From the NCBI RefSeq assembly GCF_008923205.2, contig NZ_WBMS02000052.1:1-64000 (forward strand): a stretch of DNA of 64,000 nucleotides, given 5' to 3'. Made by a program: the position numbers and the translations under genes. Shown here in pieces: positions 43,187-52,733 of the stretch. The stretch comes from Actinomadura physcomitrii (lineage in GTDB: Bacteria > Actinomycetota > Actinomycetes > Streptosporangiales > Streptosporangiaceae). Positions within the stretch are counted from its first letter, which is position 1. Each line of letters opens with the position of its first letter. The notes below the pieces were generated by a model. It did not search any database and was not told the DNA's origin. It saw only the letters and a program-made list of their open reading frames with translations.

Positions 43187-46100
43187 TCACCCGTCTCCGC
43201 CACCTTCCGGCGACCAGCCGGTCTCCTTGGTCTTCCGCAACCGATCCGAGAAGGCGGCATAGGCCTGCCGATACTCTTCCTCTCGATCCACCCTATAGAA
43301 CGGCGCAACATATCCTTCCGGCGGAGGAACATTCTGTGGATCATCCAGATGTTCCATTAGCCGGAGATAATTCTCCTTGGTTTGGCCATGGCCGTAGGCG
43401 TTGAAATTCTCTGCAATCCTACGGCCCTCAGCGTCGAACCACATCGCGCTCTCATATGTCACTGCGTGCGGGAATCGCGCCCAATAAATGGCCATGAGTT
43501 CCTCGGTTCCCATGCCCAGCATCAGAGCGATAATTGCATCAATCTCCACGAGTGCCGCGCGACGCTCATACTCGGTCAGCAATGGCGTATCGTGATCCCA
43601 GAACGAAATTGCTTTTTCGAGAGGGCGGATTCTCGGCCATGGCGCAGCCCATCGTTCACTACCCCATTCTTGGACGTAGAGCTCCTCCCAGAGTTCCCCG
43701 TAGGCTATGGTCAGGCAGTTCAAGCGCAACGTTCGTAGCAAAAGTGCGTTCGCGAGAGGATGGTCCGGGTCGGCTACGGGAAGTGTGCGAGCGTCCGTCA
43801 CATCGAGGTGACCACGTCCTGTGACCCGCAGCAAGTAATCGAGAGGCAGAGCTGACCAGAAACCTGCCACTAGCGCTGTCTCGCGATTGCTGGGAAGGGC
43901 CATGGAACGGACCAGGTGGATATGCGCTGGACCGGGAGGAATGAGGACAGGAAAAAGACTGCGTTCGGTGCTGTTAGGAATCATCTCCCGCCAGGCAACC
44001 CGGTAGAATTCCGTGTACCTTCTATGTGCCTTCTCGCGCAGGTATGCCCTCACATGGTCTGTCTCTACATCGGCAAGAGCTATGCCTTCTCGTGCAGCTA
44101 TAACACGTCGAGCGTCTTCAACGGCCTTCTCGGACGCCAGGAGTTGGGCGAACCGCTGGTGATCGAGCCATCGGTCCTGGGCCTGCCGATAGCGTTCCAG
44201 ATCAGTCGCTCGTCGATAGTCGGTCGACGGTACGGCGTCCGGAGGCAATTTCTTCAGATCGACCGGGCGATCGTTACGACCCATGTTGGGCGGCTGCTTG
44301 GCGAAGGGCGTTGCGAGTGAAAATTGCGGCCCACGCAGAATCACCTCTGACCAGTTGTCTGAATGCCCTGGTCTCCATTCGATGAGCCCGCTCTTTTTGG
44401 CATCAGCCTCATGGAAGCCAGCGCTGATCTGTGGACTCATCTCTTGCAGGCGATGCCCCACCGCCGCAAGTGCGGAGATGGCACTCCTCTCTGCGGTCGT
44501 CACAGGATAGAGGAGCCGTGTCTCGCTAACCCCAGCTTTGACCTCCCCAGCCAAGCGGCGCCAATCCGAGAGAACCTGCTCATCAACCCACATCATCCGG
44601 TCACGATGCGGACGGAGGTCCCATTGGCCATTATATTTAATACCCGGACGTTCTCCGGTGCCATCATGATCGAAGGATCCAAGCAGTGGGTCGATGCCGT
44701 AAAGCCAACTTACGTGGACAAAGCCTACCGCCTTCTCCGGGCCATAGATTTGAACTGCATATTCCACGTTCCAGTCTATATCGGCGAAAAGAAGACGCCT
44801 GTTGTGAAAGTGGGCATGAATGCGAAGATGTCGATAAGCGGCTGCGCGGAGCTTTCCTTCGTGCGCCCCATTGAAGTGAGAGTCTGGATGAAGTAGACCT
44901 GCCCTGCCAGCAGGTCCCAGGCTTCGCCATGCCCGTACCATAAACGCTCGATACAGATTCGGTTGGGTTCCAGCAAGCAGCTGGAAGGTAGCTGGCGAGC
45001 CCAAGAAGCTTGCTACACCTATGCTCGCGACGAGTTCATCAAGAAAAAACTGTTTTGGTCTCTCAGGGCGAAGCGCAAGCTCTTTCTTCTGCTTCCACGT
45101 CTCCGCAGATGGCCTGTTGGCGAGCTCGAACCACGGGTCGAGCTCGGCCAAAACCAGAGATTCCTCCCAGCGTGGGCGGACCCAAGGGGGATTACCGACC
45201 TGGAGGTCGAAGCCGCCGCGGTGGAAGATCTGGGCGAAGTCGAGTTCCCAGTGGAAGAAGCCCTGCCGTTTGGCGATGTCCTCGATGGTGTCGAGCCAGG
45301 GGAAGCGTTCGCCGAGACGGAACGGGTCCTCCATACCCATCCAGGCGAGGAGCTGGTCTTCGTGCTCGTCCAGTTGAGCGAGGGAATCGAATTCCGGGAA
45401 GAGCGAGCCTTGGGGGATGTCGTCGACGCCGAGAAGGGCCTCGGCGAAGTCGAGCCAGTCGTCGAGGTCGTTGAGCGGGATGACAGGCCGGCGCTCGGGC
45501 CGCCGGGGCTTGGGCCGAGGCCGTGGGCGCGGCTTCACCGGGGCCAGTTTCTCCTGGACCGGGGATTCGCCGAAGAGGGACTGCTCTTCCCACGTCGCCG
45601 GGAATCCCGCGGGTTCGGGGTCCGGGACCGTTAGGGAGATCTCATTGGGCCGGGTGTCGTGGCGGCTGTCGAGAACGTCAGAGCTGAGCCGCTCGTAGAT
45701 CTCGTCGGAGCCGTCCAGGAGGCCGACCTTCTCCAGCGGCCAGAACCAGAGGGCGCACCAGGCGTCCATGAAGGTCTTCAAGCGCCAGTAAGGCGTGCCT
45801 GCGGCGGTCAGGTTGGCTTTGATCTCGTCCCGGGTGAGGGTCTCGCGGGGGTGGGCCAGGCCGTCCGCGCCCCAGACGTCGATCGGACGGCTGATCTCCC
45901 GTTCGGAGATCTGGAGGCGCTTGATGACCAGGTCCCACAGGTACTCGGCTCGGCGGGAGAGGGCCTGGAGGCGATCGAGCTGGGTTAGTTTCTCGCCTTG
46001 CTTCTTCTTGTCGCGGGGGTCCTTGAGGAGCTGCTTGCGCCAGGCGGCGAGTCGCTTGGCCTCTTCGGGTGCGAGGGCCTTGGCCTCCTTCTCGCTCGCT

Positions 46101-48322
46101 ACCGCGCCCCAGCCCGCGGCGGGCAGGAGGAAATGGTGGACGTGGCCGTTCGGGATCGGGCCGTCGCGGAACGGGCGGTCGTTGGGGGCGGAGTTCAGCC
46201 ACTCCTTCTTCTTTAGCTTGTCCGGCGGATAGAGGCGGCGGCCGGCGCCGATGAGGGAATTGCCGCGGCGCAGGTGGAGGCCGAACCACGGGGCTTGGAG
46301 GCCGGGGTACATCACGTTCAGCCAGAGCGAGACCTCAGCTAGTTCCACGGCGGTCTCGTTCAGGTCGACGCCATAGGAGTTGTGCAGCGCGATGTACGCC
46401 TTGGCCTTCTGGAGCTCGTCGGCGTACTGCTCCGGTTCCAACTGCTCGTTCTTCTCGGCCTGGCGGCGCTTCAGGTACTCGGCGGCGACCTGGTTGATGG
46501 CCTCGTTCAGGAATGCGCCGGAGCCGAGGGCGGGCTCGCAGATCGTCCAGTGGAGGATCTCGTCGGCCTTTGTCGTTTCGCCGTTCTGGTCGAGGCGCTC
46601 GCGCAGGGCGAGCTGGACGGTGACCTGGGTCAGGGACTCGGGCGTGTAGTAGGACGCGCTGGTCTGGCGGTCGCGGCCGGCGAGCCGGTAGACGAACGCT
46701 CCGGGCTTGTAGACGACGCGGTCCTCTGTCTTGAATCCGTTCTCGTCGATGCGGCGGACGAAGACCGAGTCGTCATAATCGTGGATCTTGGATGCGGGGA
46801 TCATCCAGGAGCCGTCTTTGGGGTCGCCGTTCTTGGCGACCTCGTACAGCTCCTCGTCCGCGATGAAGCCCGTGTACGACATCAGCCCCTCGTACACGGC
46901 GCCGAGCTGGTTGATGCCGAGCTGGGCGTAGGAGATGAAGCCTCCGCGCTCCTTGCGCTTGCCCTTGGCGAGCATGAGCAGGCGCAGCACCCGGTAGAGC
47001 GCCTCGTTGCGGAGGCGGGTGTCGATGTGGGGCGAGTCCGGGGCGTCCTCGTCCATGACGATCTCGCCGATGAGGGACGTGCGGGACGGCTCGAACAGAT
47101 CCGCCTTGAGCGGCTCGAAACGCAGGCCCTCGCCCTCGGACGCGTTCTCGGCCGAGGCATCGTTGCGGTGGTTGTGGCCCCTGTTCACCATGTCGAAGAG
47201 CAGGTCCAGGGACTCGTACAAGTGGAAGCCGCGGCGGGACTCCTCCGACACTAGGTCCCGGACGATCAGGTCGCCGATGCGGGCCATGCTGTAGCCCTTG
47301 ACGTATGCCTCGTCGTCGGAGGGCAGCACGCCGAGTTCCGGACGGGCTTCCGCGTACAGCAGGAACAGGATGCGGTACAGGTACCGCAGCGCCTGGCGGC
47401 CGAGGTTCTTCGCCAGTGCGGCGGGCTCGTCGATCTCGCGCGGGTTGACGCCCTGCTCGCGGATGCGGTCCAGGACCTCGTTCGCGATGATCTCGATGGA
47501 GTCGCGCAGGCCGTCACGCAGGTCCTCTGACACACCGACGGCGTGCTGGCGGGAACCGGTGAGCAGTTCGGCGAGCTTCTCGGTACCGCCTTCCTCGGGC
47601 GGGAGCAGGGAGTCGGCGCCGAAGAGGGCGGCGATGGTGTCGATCTCGCCGGGCATCGCGTTGCCGCGCCCGAGCGCGACGTCCAGGCTGACGGCCAGGT
47701 AGCGGCCCTCGCCCCAGGTGGCGCGGTCTGCGAGGATGATGACGCCGCCCGCGAGGACCAGCACGTAACGGGGCGGCTCGTCGCAGGCGAACAGCCATGT
47801 GGCGAGCTTGTCCCCGGTCTCGATCCGGTCGCGGTCGTCCAGGTCTACCGGTGCGAGGAGCAGGCCCGCCTGCTCGGGGTCGAGCGCGGCGTCCACGTCG
47901 GGCGCCCAGCCGCATTCGATCGCGATGACGGTGGGCCGGTCGGCAGGTTCGGCGTGCGCGACGGAGACCTCGTACTGCTTGTCGGCGCGTTCGACGATGA
48001 TCGTCCGCGGTGCCGCGTCGAACCCCAGCGCGCGGAGCACGTCGCCGTGCAGTTCGTGCAAGGTCTTGCGCCATTCGAGCGGGTGCTGGCGGACGTTGCC
48101 CTCGCGGATGTTCGCCAGGAAGTCGGCGAAGTAGGCGCGGTTCTTGAAGTACTCCTTGCGCAGGGCGCGCAGGCCGCTGCGAGGGGTCGCCTCCTTGTTC
48201 TTCTCCCGTTCGGTCCAGCGGGCGAGGAGGCTGTCCTTCTTCTTCAGGTCCTTGGGCAGCACTTCGGCCAGGTAGTGCGCCGAGAAATAGTCGCCGCGGT
48301 TGACCAGCGAGTCGTAGCTCAC
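43187..48322 (-). CDS. large Eco57I/DrmMI-like adenine-specific DNA methyltransferase (1,711 aa)
   Basis: GTG 48322 overlaps the SNF2 stop (GTGA). An N-terminal alpha/beta region (1-500) precedes SAM-binding motif I CEPALGSGAFLNEA (about 595-608) and the target-base motif NPPWVRP (about 1043-1049). The 430-residue gap between them is unusual and contains a charged, Pro/Arg-rich linker (KPRPRPRPKPRRPERRP). The last third should hold the target-recognition domain. DISARM DrmMI and BREX PglX are similar large Eco57I-type methylases that mark host DNA. DNA from about 43200 to 45100, which encodes the C-terminal third, is clearly poorer in GC than the rest of the gene. Confidence 0.88.
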   Translation of the reverse strand: MSYDSLVNRGDYFSAHYLAEVLPKDLKKKDSLLARWTEREKNKEATPRSGLRALRKEYFKNRAYFADFLANIREGNVRQHPLEWRKTLHELHGDVLRALGFDAAPRTIIVERADKQYEVSVAHAEPADRPTVIAIECGWAPDVDAALDPEQAGLLLAPVDLDDRDRIETGDKLATWLFACDEPPRYVLVLAGGVIILADRATWGEGRYLAVSLDVALGRGNAMPGEIDTIAALFGADSLLPPEEGGTEKLAELLTGSRQHAVGVSEDLRDGLRDSIEIIANEVLDRIREQGVNPREIDEPAALAKNLGRQALRYLYRILFLLYAEARPELGVLPSDDEAYVKGYSMARIGDLIVRDLVSEESRRGFHLYESLDLLFDMVNRGHNHRNDASAENASEGEGLRFEPLKADLFEPSRTSLIGEIVMDEDAPDSPHIDTRLRNEALYRVLRLLMLAKGKRKERGGFISYAQLGINQLGAVYEGLMSYTGFIADEELYEVAKNGDPKDGSWMIPASKIHDYDDSVFVRRIDENGFKTEDRVVYKPGAFVYRLAGRDRQTSASYYTPESLTQVTVQLALRERLDQNGETTKADEILHWTICEPALGSGAFLNEAINQVAAEYLKRRQAEKNEQLEPEQYADELQKAKAYIALHNSYGVDLNETAVELAEVSLWLNVMYPGLQAPWFGLHLRRGNSLIGAGRRLYPPDKLKKKEWLNSAPNDRPFRDGPIPNGHVHHFLLPAAGWGAVASEKEAKALAPEEAKRLAAWRKQLLKDPRDKKKQGEKLTQLDRLQALSRRAEYLWDLVIKRLQISEREISRPIDVWGADGLAHPRETLTRDEIKANLTAAGTPYWRLKTFMDAWCALWFWPLEKVGLLDGSDEIYERLSSDVLDSRHDTRPNEISLTVPDPEPAGFPATWEEQSLFGESPVQEKLAPVKPRPRPRPKPRRPERRPVIPLNDLDDWLDFAEALLGVDDIPQGSLFPEFDSLAQLDEHEDQLLAWMGMEDPFRLGERFPWLDTIEDIAKRQGFFHWELDFAQIFHRGGFDLQVGNPPWVRPRWEESLVLAELDPWFELANRPSAETWKQKKELALRPERPKQFFLDELVASIGVASFLGSPATFQLLAGTQPNLYRAFMVRAWRSLGPAGRAGLLHPDSHFNGAHEGKLRAAAYRHLRIHAHFHNRRLLFADIDWNVEYAVQIYGPEKAVGFVHVSWLYGIDPLLGSFDHDGTGERPGIKYNGQWDLRPHRDRMMWVDEQVLSDWRRLAGEVKAGVSETRLLYPVTTAERSAISALAAVGHRLQEMSPQISAGFHEADAKKSGLIEWRPGHSDNWSEVILRGPQFSLATPFAKQPPNMGRNDRPVDLKKLPPDAVPSTDYRRATDLERYRQAQDRWLDHQRFAQLLASEKAVEDARRVIAAREGIALADVETDHVRAYLREKAHRRYTEFYRVAWREMIPNSTERSLFPVLIPPGPAHIHLVRSMALPSNRETALVAGFWSALPLDYLLRVTGRGHLDVTDARTLPVADPDHPLANALLLRTLRLNCLTIAYGELWEELYVQEWGSERWAAPWPRIRPLEKAISFWDHDTPLLTEYERRAALVEIDAIIALMLGMGTEELMAIYWARFPHAVTYESAMWFDAEGRRIAENFNAYGHGQTKENYLRLMEHLDDPQNVPPPEGYVAPFYRVDREEEYRQAYAAFSDRLRKTKETGWSPEGGGDG

Positions 48323-51093
48323 GCGTCCTCCTCCAGCACGGCGAGGATCCGCACCAGCGGCTCCCCGGTGGTCTCCAAGCTCCGCAGCAGCCGCTCCTGT
48401 TCTGCGACCGTGCTGCCTACCGCCTGCCGTTTGCGTCGTGCGTGCGAGTCTTCGCCGATGCCGCTCAGCGCCGTCTGCTCCCACTCCTGGATCCGGCTGC
48501 GGTGCTCGCGCAGCGGAGCGGTGACCCGTTCGGCGTGCTCGTCGCGCCGCTCGTCCAGGAATCGGCGGGCCGCGTCGACGGCCGGGCGGACGAGTGTCTG
48601 GAGCGTCGGCAGATCCGGGTGGCGCAGCGTGTTGATCATGTCGGGTCCGACGCCCGCCTCGGCCAGCACTTCGGTCATGTCGCGGACGACCGGCGCGCCC
48701 GGCAGGCCGCTGACGGCCATCCACTCGACGACGGTGGGCTGGCCGAGATCGTTGGAGTAGACACCCTGGACCAGGAACGTCGGCTCGGTGACCTTGGCGG
48801 CGATCACCGGGGCCTGCTGGCGGACGAGCTGGATCTGCACCTTGTCGACCAGCCACTCCACCATCGGGTGCAGATCAGACAGATAGGCGATGTCCGGCCA
48901 GAGGGTCTGGGTCCTGCGGGCCTGGTCCAGCTTCCGCTGGGCCAGGTCGCGGTCGAAGGTCACCTTCATCCGCTCGGTAATCTTGTGGGTGCGCAGGTAG
49001 GAGGCGGGCAGCGCGGATAGGCGGTGCACCAGGTCTCGGGGCGGTTCGAGCGCGAGCATCTGGCCGTCGTCATCGACCTTCAGGTCCGGGACGACGGTGC
49101 GCAGGGCCTCGCGGACGAACGCCTCGGTGGAGCGGAACAGCCGGGGCACGTCGGCGCGCTCCAGCTCTGCGACGACCTCCTCGCTCGCCACCGTGCCGAA
49201 CAGCTCGGCCATGAAGTCGACGGGTGGGGCCTCAGCCAGGGACTGCTCGACGGACTTTCCGGCGAGCAGGTCCTTGATGAGGCGGTCCTCCTCCTTTTTC
49301 GCGGTGAACTCGCGGGTCACCGCTTCGGCGGTGCCGAGGCTGCGGTGCGCCTCCTGCTCGCGCAGCAGCAGCTTCTCCGCGACGGTGGTGTCGTCCTTGG
49401 TCCCCTTGACCGACGACTGGAGGATCAGCGCGCGGAACTGCGGTGCGTTCTGCTGTCCGTACCGGTCGATGCGGCCGTTGCGCTGCTCGATGCGGATCAG
49501 GCTCCACGGCAGGTCGTAGTGGACGAGGTGATGGCACTGGCGGTGCAGGTTGACGCCCTCGGACGCCACGTCGCCGGTGAACAGCAGCCGGACTTTGCTG
49601 TCGGCGAGGGAGAACTCCTCGACGATCTGCTGTTGCTGCTGGTCGGAGCAGCCGCCGTGCATCAGCAGGACCTGGTCGGATTTCAGCCCCAGCTCGGGCG
49701 GGACGGTGTCGCGGAGCCACTCGAGGGTGGGGATGCTCTCGGAGAACACCACGGCCCGGGTGGCGCTGTTCTCACCGACGCCGATCTCCCGGAGCTGCTC
49801 GACGAGCGCCGTGCGTTTGGCAGAGTCGGTGTCGTCCATCGCGTCCACGAGACGGGCGAGGTCGTTGAGGGCATCGATCTCGCGCGGCTCAGTGGCGTTC
49901 TTCAGGCGCCTAGCCACGGTGGAACCGAGCGCCTTGTGGGAGGAGAGAAACGCCTTGAGTAGGGTGTAGGGGAACAGGCGGCGCTCCTGGCCGACGACGG
50001 ACCCGCCGGTTCGCTCGGGCCCGGCCAGCCAGGTCCGGGTAAGCTCCGCGAAGATCTTCTCTTCCTTGTCGCCGGCGGGGCAGCGGATCGGGAGCGAGGG
50101 GCCGCGGTCGGGCCACCTTGCGCCGATCTCGTCCCGTACCTCCCGGCTGATCTTGGTCCGACGCAGGTAGAGATGCTTGATCTGCTCGGCGGAATAGCTG
50201 CGCGGGTCGGCGATGGCGGCCGGGTCGAGCAGACCGATGAGCTGCGCGAACGATTCGGCGTCGCCATTGTGCGGGGTCGCGCTGGCCAGCAGGAGGGCGT
50301 CGGTGCGCGCGGCCAGCAGCCTGGCCAGCCGGTTGCGCAGGTTCCCCTCGTTGATGAGGTTGTGGGACTCGTCGATCACGACGGCGTCCCAGAACATGTT
50401 CTCCAGGTGCTGGCCGTACCTGCCCTGGTTCTTCAGGGTGTCGATCGAGATGATGACGCGCTTGTAGTACAGGAACGGATTGCGGCCCGCGGGGATGTCG
50501 CGCTGGATGCGCTCGATGCCGACCGAGTCGAGCCGGACGAGCGGGATCGCGAACCGTGTCCACAGCTCGTGCTGGAACTGCTCCAGTACCTGCTGCGGCG
50601 TCACCACGAGGATCCGCTCGCCCCGGCCGCGGCGGATCAGCTCGGCAAGGATCAGCCCGATTTCGAGCGTCTTACCGAGGCCCACCACGTCGGCGAGCAG
50701 GATGCGCGGCCGCAGGCCGGCCAGCGCCAGCTCAGCGGGACGCCGCTGGTAGGTGAGCGGGTCGAGCAGGAACCCGTCGGCGAGCGCTAGCCCGCGTTCG
50801 GACTGCGGGAGGGGGGTGCGGCGCAGCACCGACTCCAGGAACAGCCGGGACCTGGCGAAGGCGGGGCTGGTGTCGGCCACGAGCACCGTGTCCTCCGGCC
50901 GCAGCGGTGTCACCCGGTCGATGCCGGTGAAGAAGACCGCGTCCTCGTCGCGGACGAACTCCGAGACCCCGACCGCTCTGATCATGTAGCCGTCGCGCGC
51001 GGTGGGCGTGCAGGTGCGCACCATCCATTCGGCGTCGCGGACCTCGATCCGCGCGCCGGGCGCGTAAGCCGTCGTCGCGCCGGTGGCGGTCAC
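48319..51093 (-). CDS. SNF2/RapA-like helicase, DrmD-like (924 aa)
   Basis: GTG 51093 follows AAGGAG. Walker A in LLADVVGLGKTLEIGL (about 132-147), with DVVGLGKT in place of the usual DEMGLGKT; DESH box VVIDESHNL (238-246); LASATPHNG (about 268); and motif VI EQRNGRIDRYGQ (about 531-542). The C-terminal 350 residues are unlike other SNF2 proteins. Next to a DrmMI-like methylase, this is the DrmD position and domain of class 1 DISARM. It probably moves along incoming DNA with the methylase and large helicase (inferred). Confidence 0.87.
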   Translation of the reverse strand: MTATGATTAYAPGARIEVRDAEWMVRTCTPTARDGYMIRAVGVSEFVRDEDAVFFTGIDRVTPLRPEDTVLVADTSPAFARSRLFLESVLRRTPLPQSERGLALADGFLLDPLTYQRRPAELALAGLRPRILLADVVGLGKTLEIGLILAELIRRGRGERILVVTPQQVLEQFQHELWTRFAIPLVRLDSVGIERIQRDIPAGRNPFLYYKRVIISIDTLKNQGRYGQHLENMFWDAVVIDESHNLINEGNLRNRLARLLAARTDALLLASATPHNGDAESFAQLIGLLDPAAIADPRSYSAEQIKHLYLRRTKISREVRDEIGARWPDRGPSLPIRCPAGDKEEKIFAELTRTWLAGPERTGGSVVGQERRLFPYTLLKAFLSSHKALGSTVARRLKNATEPREIDALNDLARLVDAMDDTDSAKRTALVEQLREIGVGENSATRAVVFSESIPTLEWLRDTVPPELGLKSDQVLLMHGGCSDQQQQQIVEEFSLADSKVRLLFTGDVASEGVNLHRQCHHLVHYDLPWSLIRIEQRNGRIDRYGQQNAPQFRALILQSSVKGTKDDTTVAEKLLLREQEAHRSLGTAEAVTREFTAKKEEDRLIKDLLAGKSVEQSLAEAPPVDFMAELFGTVASEEVVAELERADVPRLFRSTEAFVREALRTVVPDLKVDDDGQMLALEPPRDLVHRLSALPASYLRTHKITERMKVTFDRDLAQRKLDQARRTQTLWPDIAYLSDLHPMVEWLVDKVQIQLVRQQAPVIAAKVTEPTFLVQGVYSNDLGQPTVVEWMAVSGLPGAPVVRDMTEVLAEAGVGPDMINTLRHPDLPTLQTLVRPAVDAARRFLDERRDEHAERVTAPLREHRSRIQEWEQTALSGIGEDSHARRKRQAVGSTVAEQERLLRSLETTGEPLVRILAVLEEDA

Positions 51094-51163
51094 TCAAGGG
51101 CTCCTTCGTTAGGGCTCGGCCTGGGTTAGGGGACGGGGGCTGCGCGTCTGGGCTGCATGCAGG

Positions 51164-52183
51164 TCATAGTCGCGTGCCGCGCTGGTAGGCGCTGCGCAGT
51201 CGTGTCGCAAGAGCGTCCACCGCAGGGACGGGTGGCCGGACCTCCCGGCGGCGCACCGGCGGCCTGGGCGGCTCGATGTCGGAGGGCGGATCCGTTGGCT
51301 GCTCGACATAGGTGAGCGTGGCCAAGTGCACGCGGGCGTCCTGCGGAGAGAGACCGGCGCTCCAGCACACCTGCCGGAACTCTGCCGACGCTTGCCCAAG
51401 GGTCGGGCGCACTTCTGGCTCGTACGCCACCATCGCGGAGATCACCGGCTCCAGCGTGGCGGGCACGCCGCTCAGATCAGGCGAGGTACCGGGGTCGGTG
51501 ATGGCGTGGATCATGGCGGGCAGGTTCGGCCGCTCGTACGGATAGTGCTGGGCGAGCGCGAAGACGAGGGTCGCGCCGAGGGAGTAGACGTCGGCCGCGG
51601 CAGTGAGGTCCCTCGGGTTGGAGATCTGTTCGGGGGAGCACGTCACCGGAGTACCGATGAACTGGTTGCTCCGCGTGAGCTCCTGATCGGAACCGAGCAA
51701 CGCCACCAGCCCGAAGTCGATGACCTTGGGGCCGTCGGCGGCGAGCATGATATTGGCGGGCTTGAGGTCCCGGTGCCACAGGTCGGCGGCGTGGATGGCG
51801 CCGAGGGCCTCGGTGAGCAGGTCACCGAGCGCCGCGCCCATGTCGCCCGGGAGCGGTCCACGGGCGTCGACGTACTGGCGGAGCGTAAGCCCGCGGATGT
51901 AGGCCATCGCGAGCCAGGCCGGTTCCTCGCCCGGCTCCGACGCGGCGACCAGGGACGCCACGCGCGATCCCTGCACCGTGCGCATGGCCCCGATCTCATT
52001 CTCGAACCGTGCGCGCAGTTCCCCGTCCGCCGCCGCGCTGCGCTTGCTGATCACCTTGACGGCGACCTGGTCCCCATCGGGGGTAATCCCGAAATAGACC
52101 GTCCCCATGGCGCCTTCCCCCAGCCGCCCGTGCAGCTCGATGCCACCAATCGTGCGGGGATCGGACGGCATGAGGGATTCCAT
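51164..52183 (-). CDS. second Hanks-type Ser/Thr kinase (339 aa)
   Basis: ATG 52183 with AGGTGG just before. Gly loop LGEGAMGTVYFG (21-32), Lys43 in VAVKV, HRDLKPANIML (about 139-149), DFGLVALLG (about 155-163), and SPEQIS in place of the APE motif. The C-terminus is Pro/Arg-rich. ATG 52273 upstream would add a hydrophobic helix (ALFWLGSALIVISDAARAVA), so a membrane form cannot be ruled out. It stands 70 bases before the SNF2 gene in the same direction, so it heads the operon. Confidence 0.85.
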   Translation of the reverse strand: MESLMPSDPRTIGGIELHGRLGEGAMGTVYFGITPDGDQVAVKVISKRSAAADGELRARFENEIGAMRTVQGSRVASLVAASEPGEEPAWLAMAYIRGLTLRQYVDARGPLPGDMGAALGDLLTEALGAIHAADLWHRDLKPANIMLAADGPKVIDFGLVALLGSDQELTRSNQFIGTPVTCSPEQISNPRDLTAAADVYSLGATLVFALAQHYPYERPNLPAMIHAITDPGTSPDLSGVPATLEPVISAMVAYEPEVRPTLGQASAEFRQVCWSAGLSPQDARVHLATLTYVEQPTDPPSDIEPPRPPVRRREVRPPVPAVDALATRLRSAYQRGTRL

Positions 52184-52733
52184 TACCACCTGCCCTGTCG
52201 CGACGGCCCGGGCCGCGTCAGATATGACGATCAGTGCGCTGCCGAGCCAGAATAGGGCGTCACGCGGGGCCATGAGGCGGCTACCGGAGAGTCGCGCGCG
52301 GTGGGGAGGGCAGACGCACGGCCGGTTCCATGGCACGCGCCGATTCACTCGACCTTCCGAGCGCGGTGACATCGCAGGTCGCACGCGTCGCATCGGCGCA
52401 CATTGGACGGGTGGTCTCATAGCGCGCCGCCTCCCCAATCAAGTCCCGTGCGGATTGGCCGTATCTGGACAAGGGCCGAAGCCGTTCGGCCCGTCGTCGC
52501 CCCCTCGAAAGGGATTGGCGCGAGTTCGGATGCCTGGCGCAGTTCTGTTGCGCGCCGGTCAAGGCATTGGCGGGCGTCACCAAAACAGCACCGGCCGTCG
52601 AACGGGAGCAGCGAGATCTCGGTTCGGCGGGCGTCCACGCGGCAGTTCGACGCCTCCTCTTTTCGGAGGCTCGGGGGAGTGAAGGGCGTTCCGGCAGAGG
52701 TCACGACGGCGACCCGCCCCACTCGGCTGTTTC
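52184..52733. other. 550-bp region upstream of the defence operon
   Basis: Lies between the stop of the HsdM-like gene and the kinase start, both on the minus strand. The kinase frame stays open to 52438 and would add a hydrophobic segment, but without a ribosome site. A plus-strand frame (52107-52682) crosses the region but lacks support. The promoter of the 20-kb minus-strand operon should be here; no clear box was found. Confidence 0.4.

Noticed and set aside
33189..52183. Calling the operon BREX
   Set aside because: No PglZ phosphatase or BrxC/PglY ATPase gene is visible; the kinases and methylase alone are not enough.
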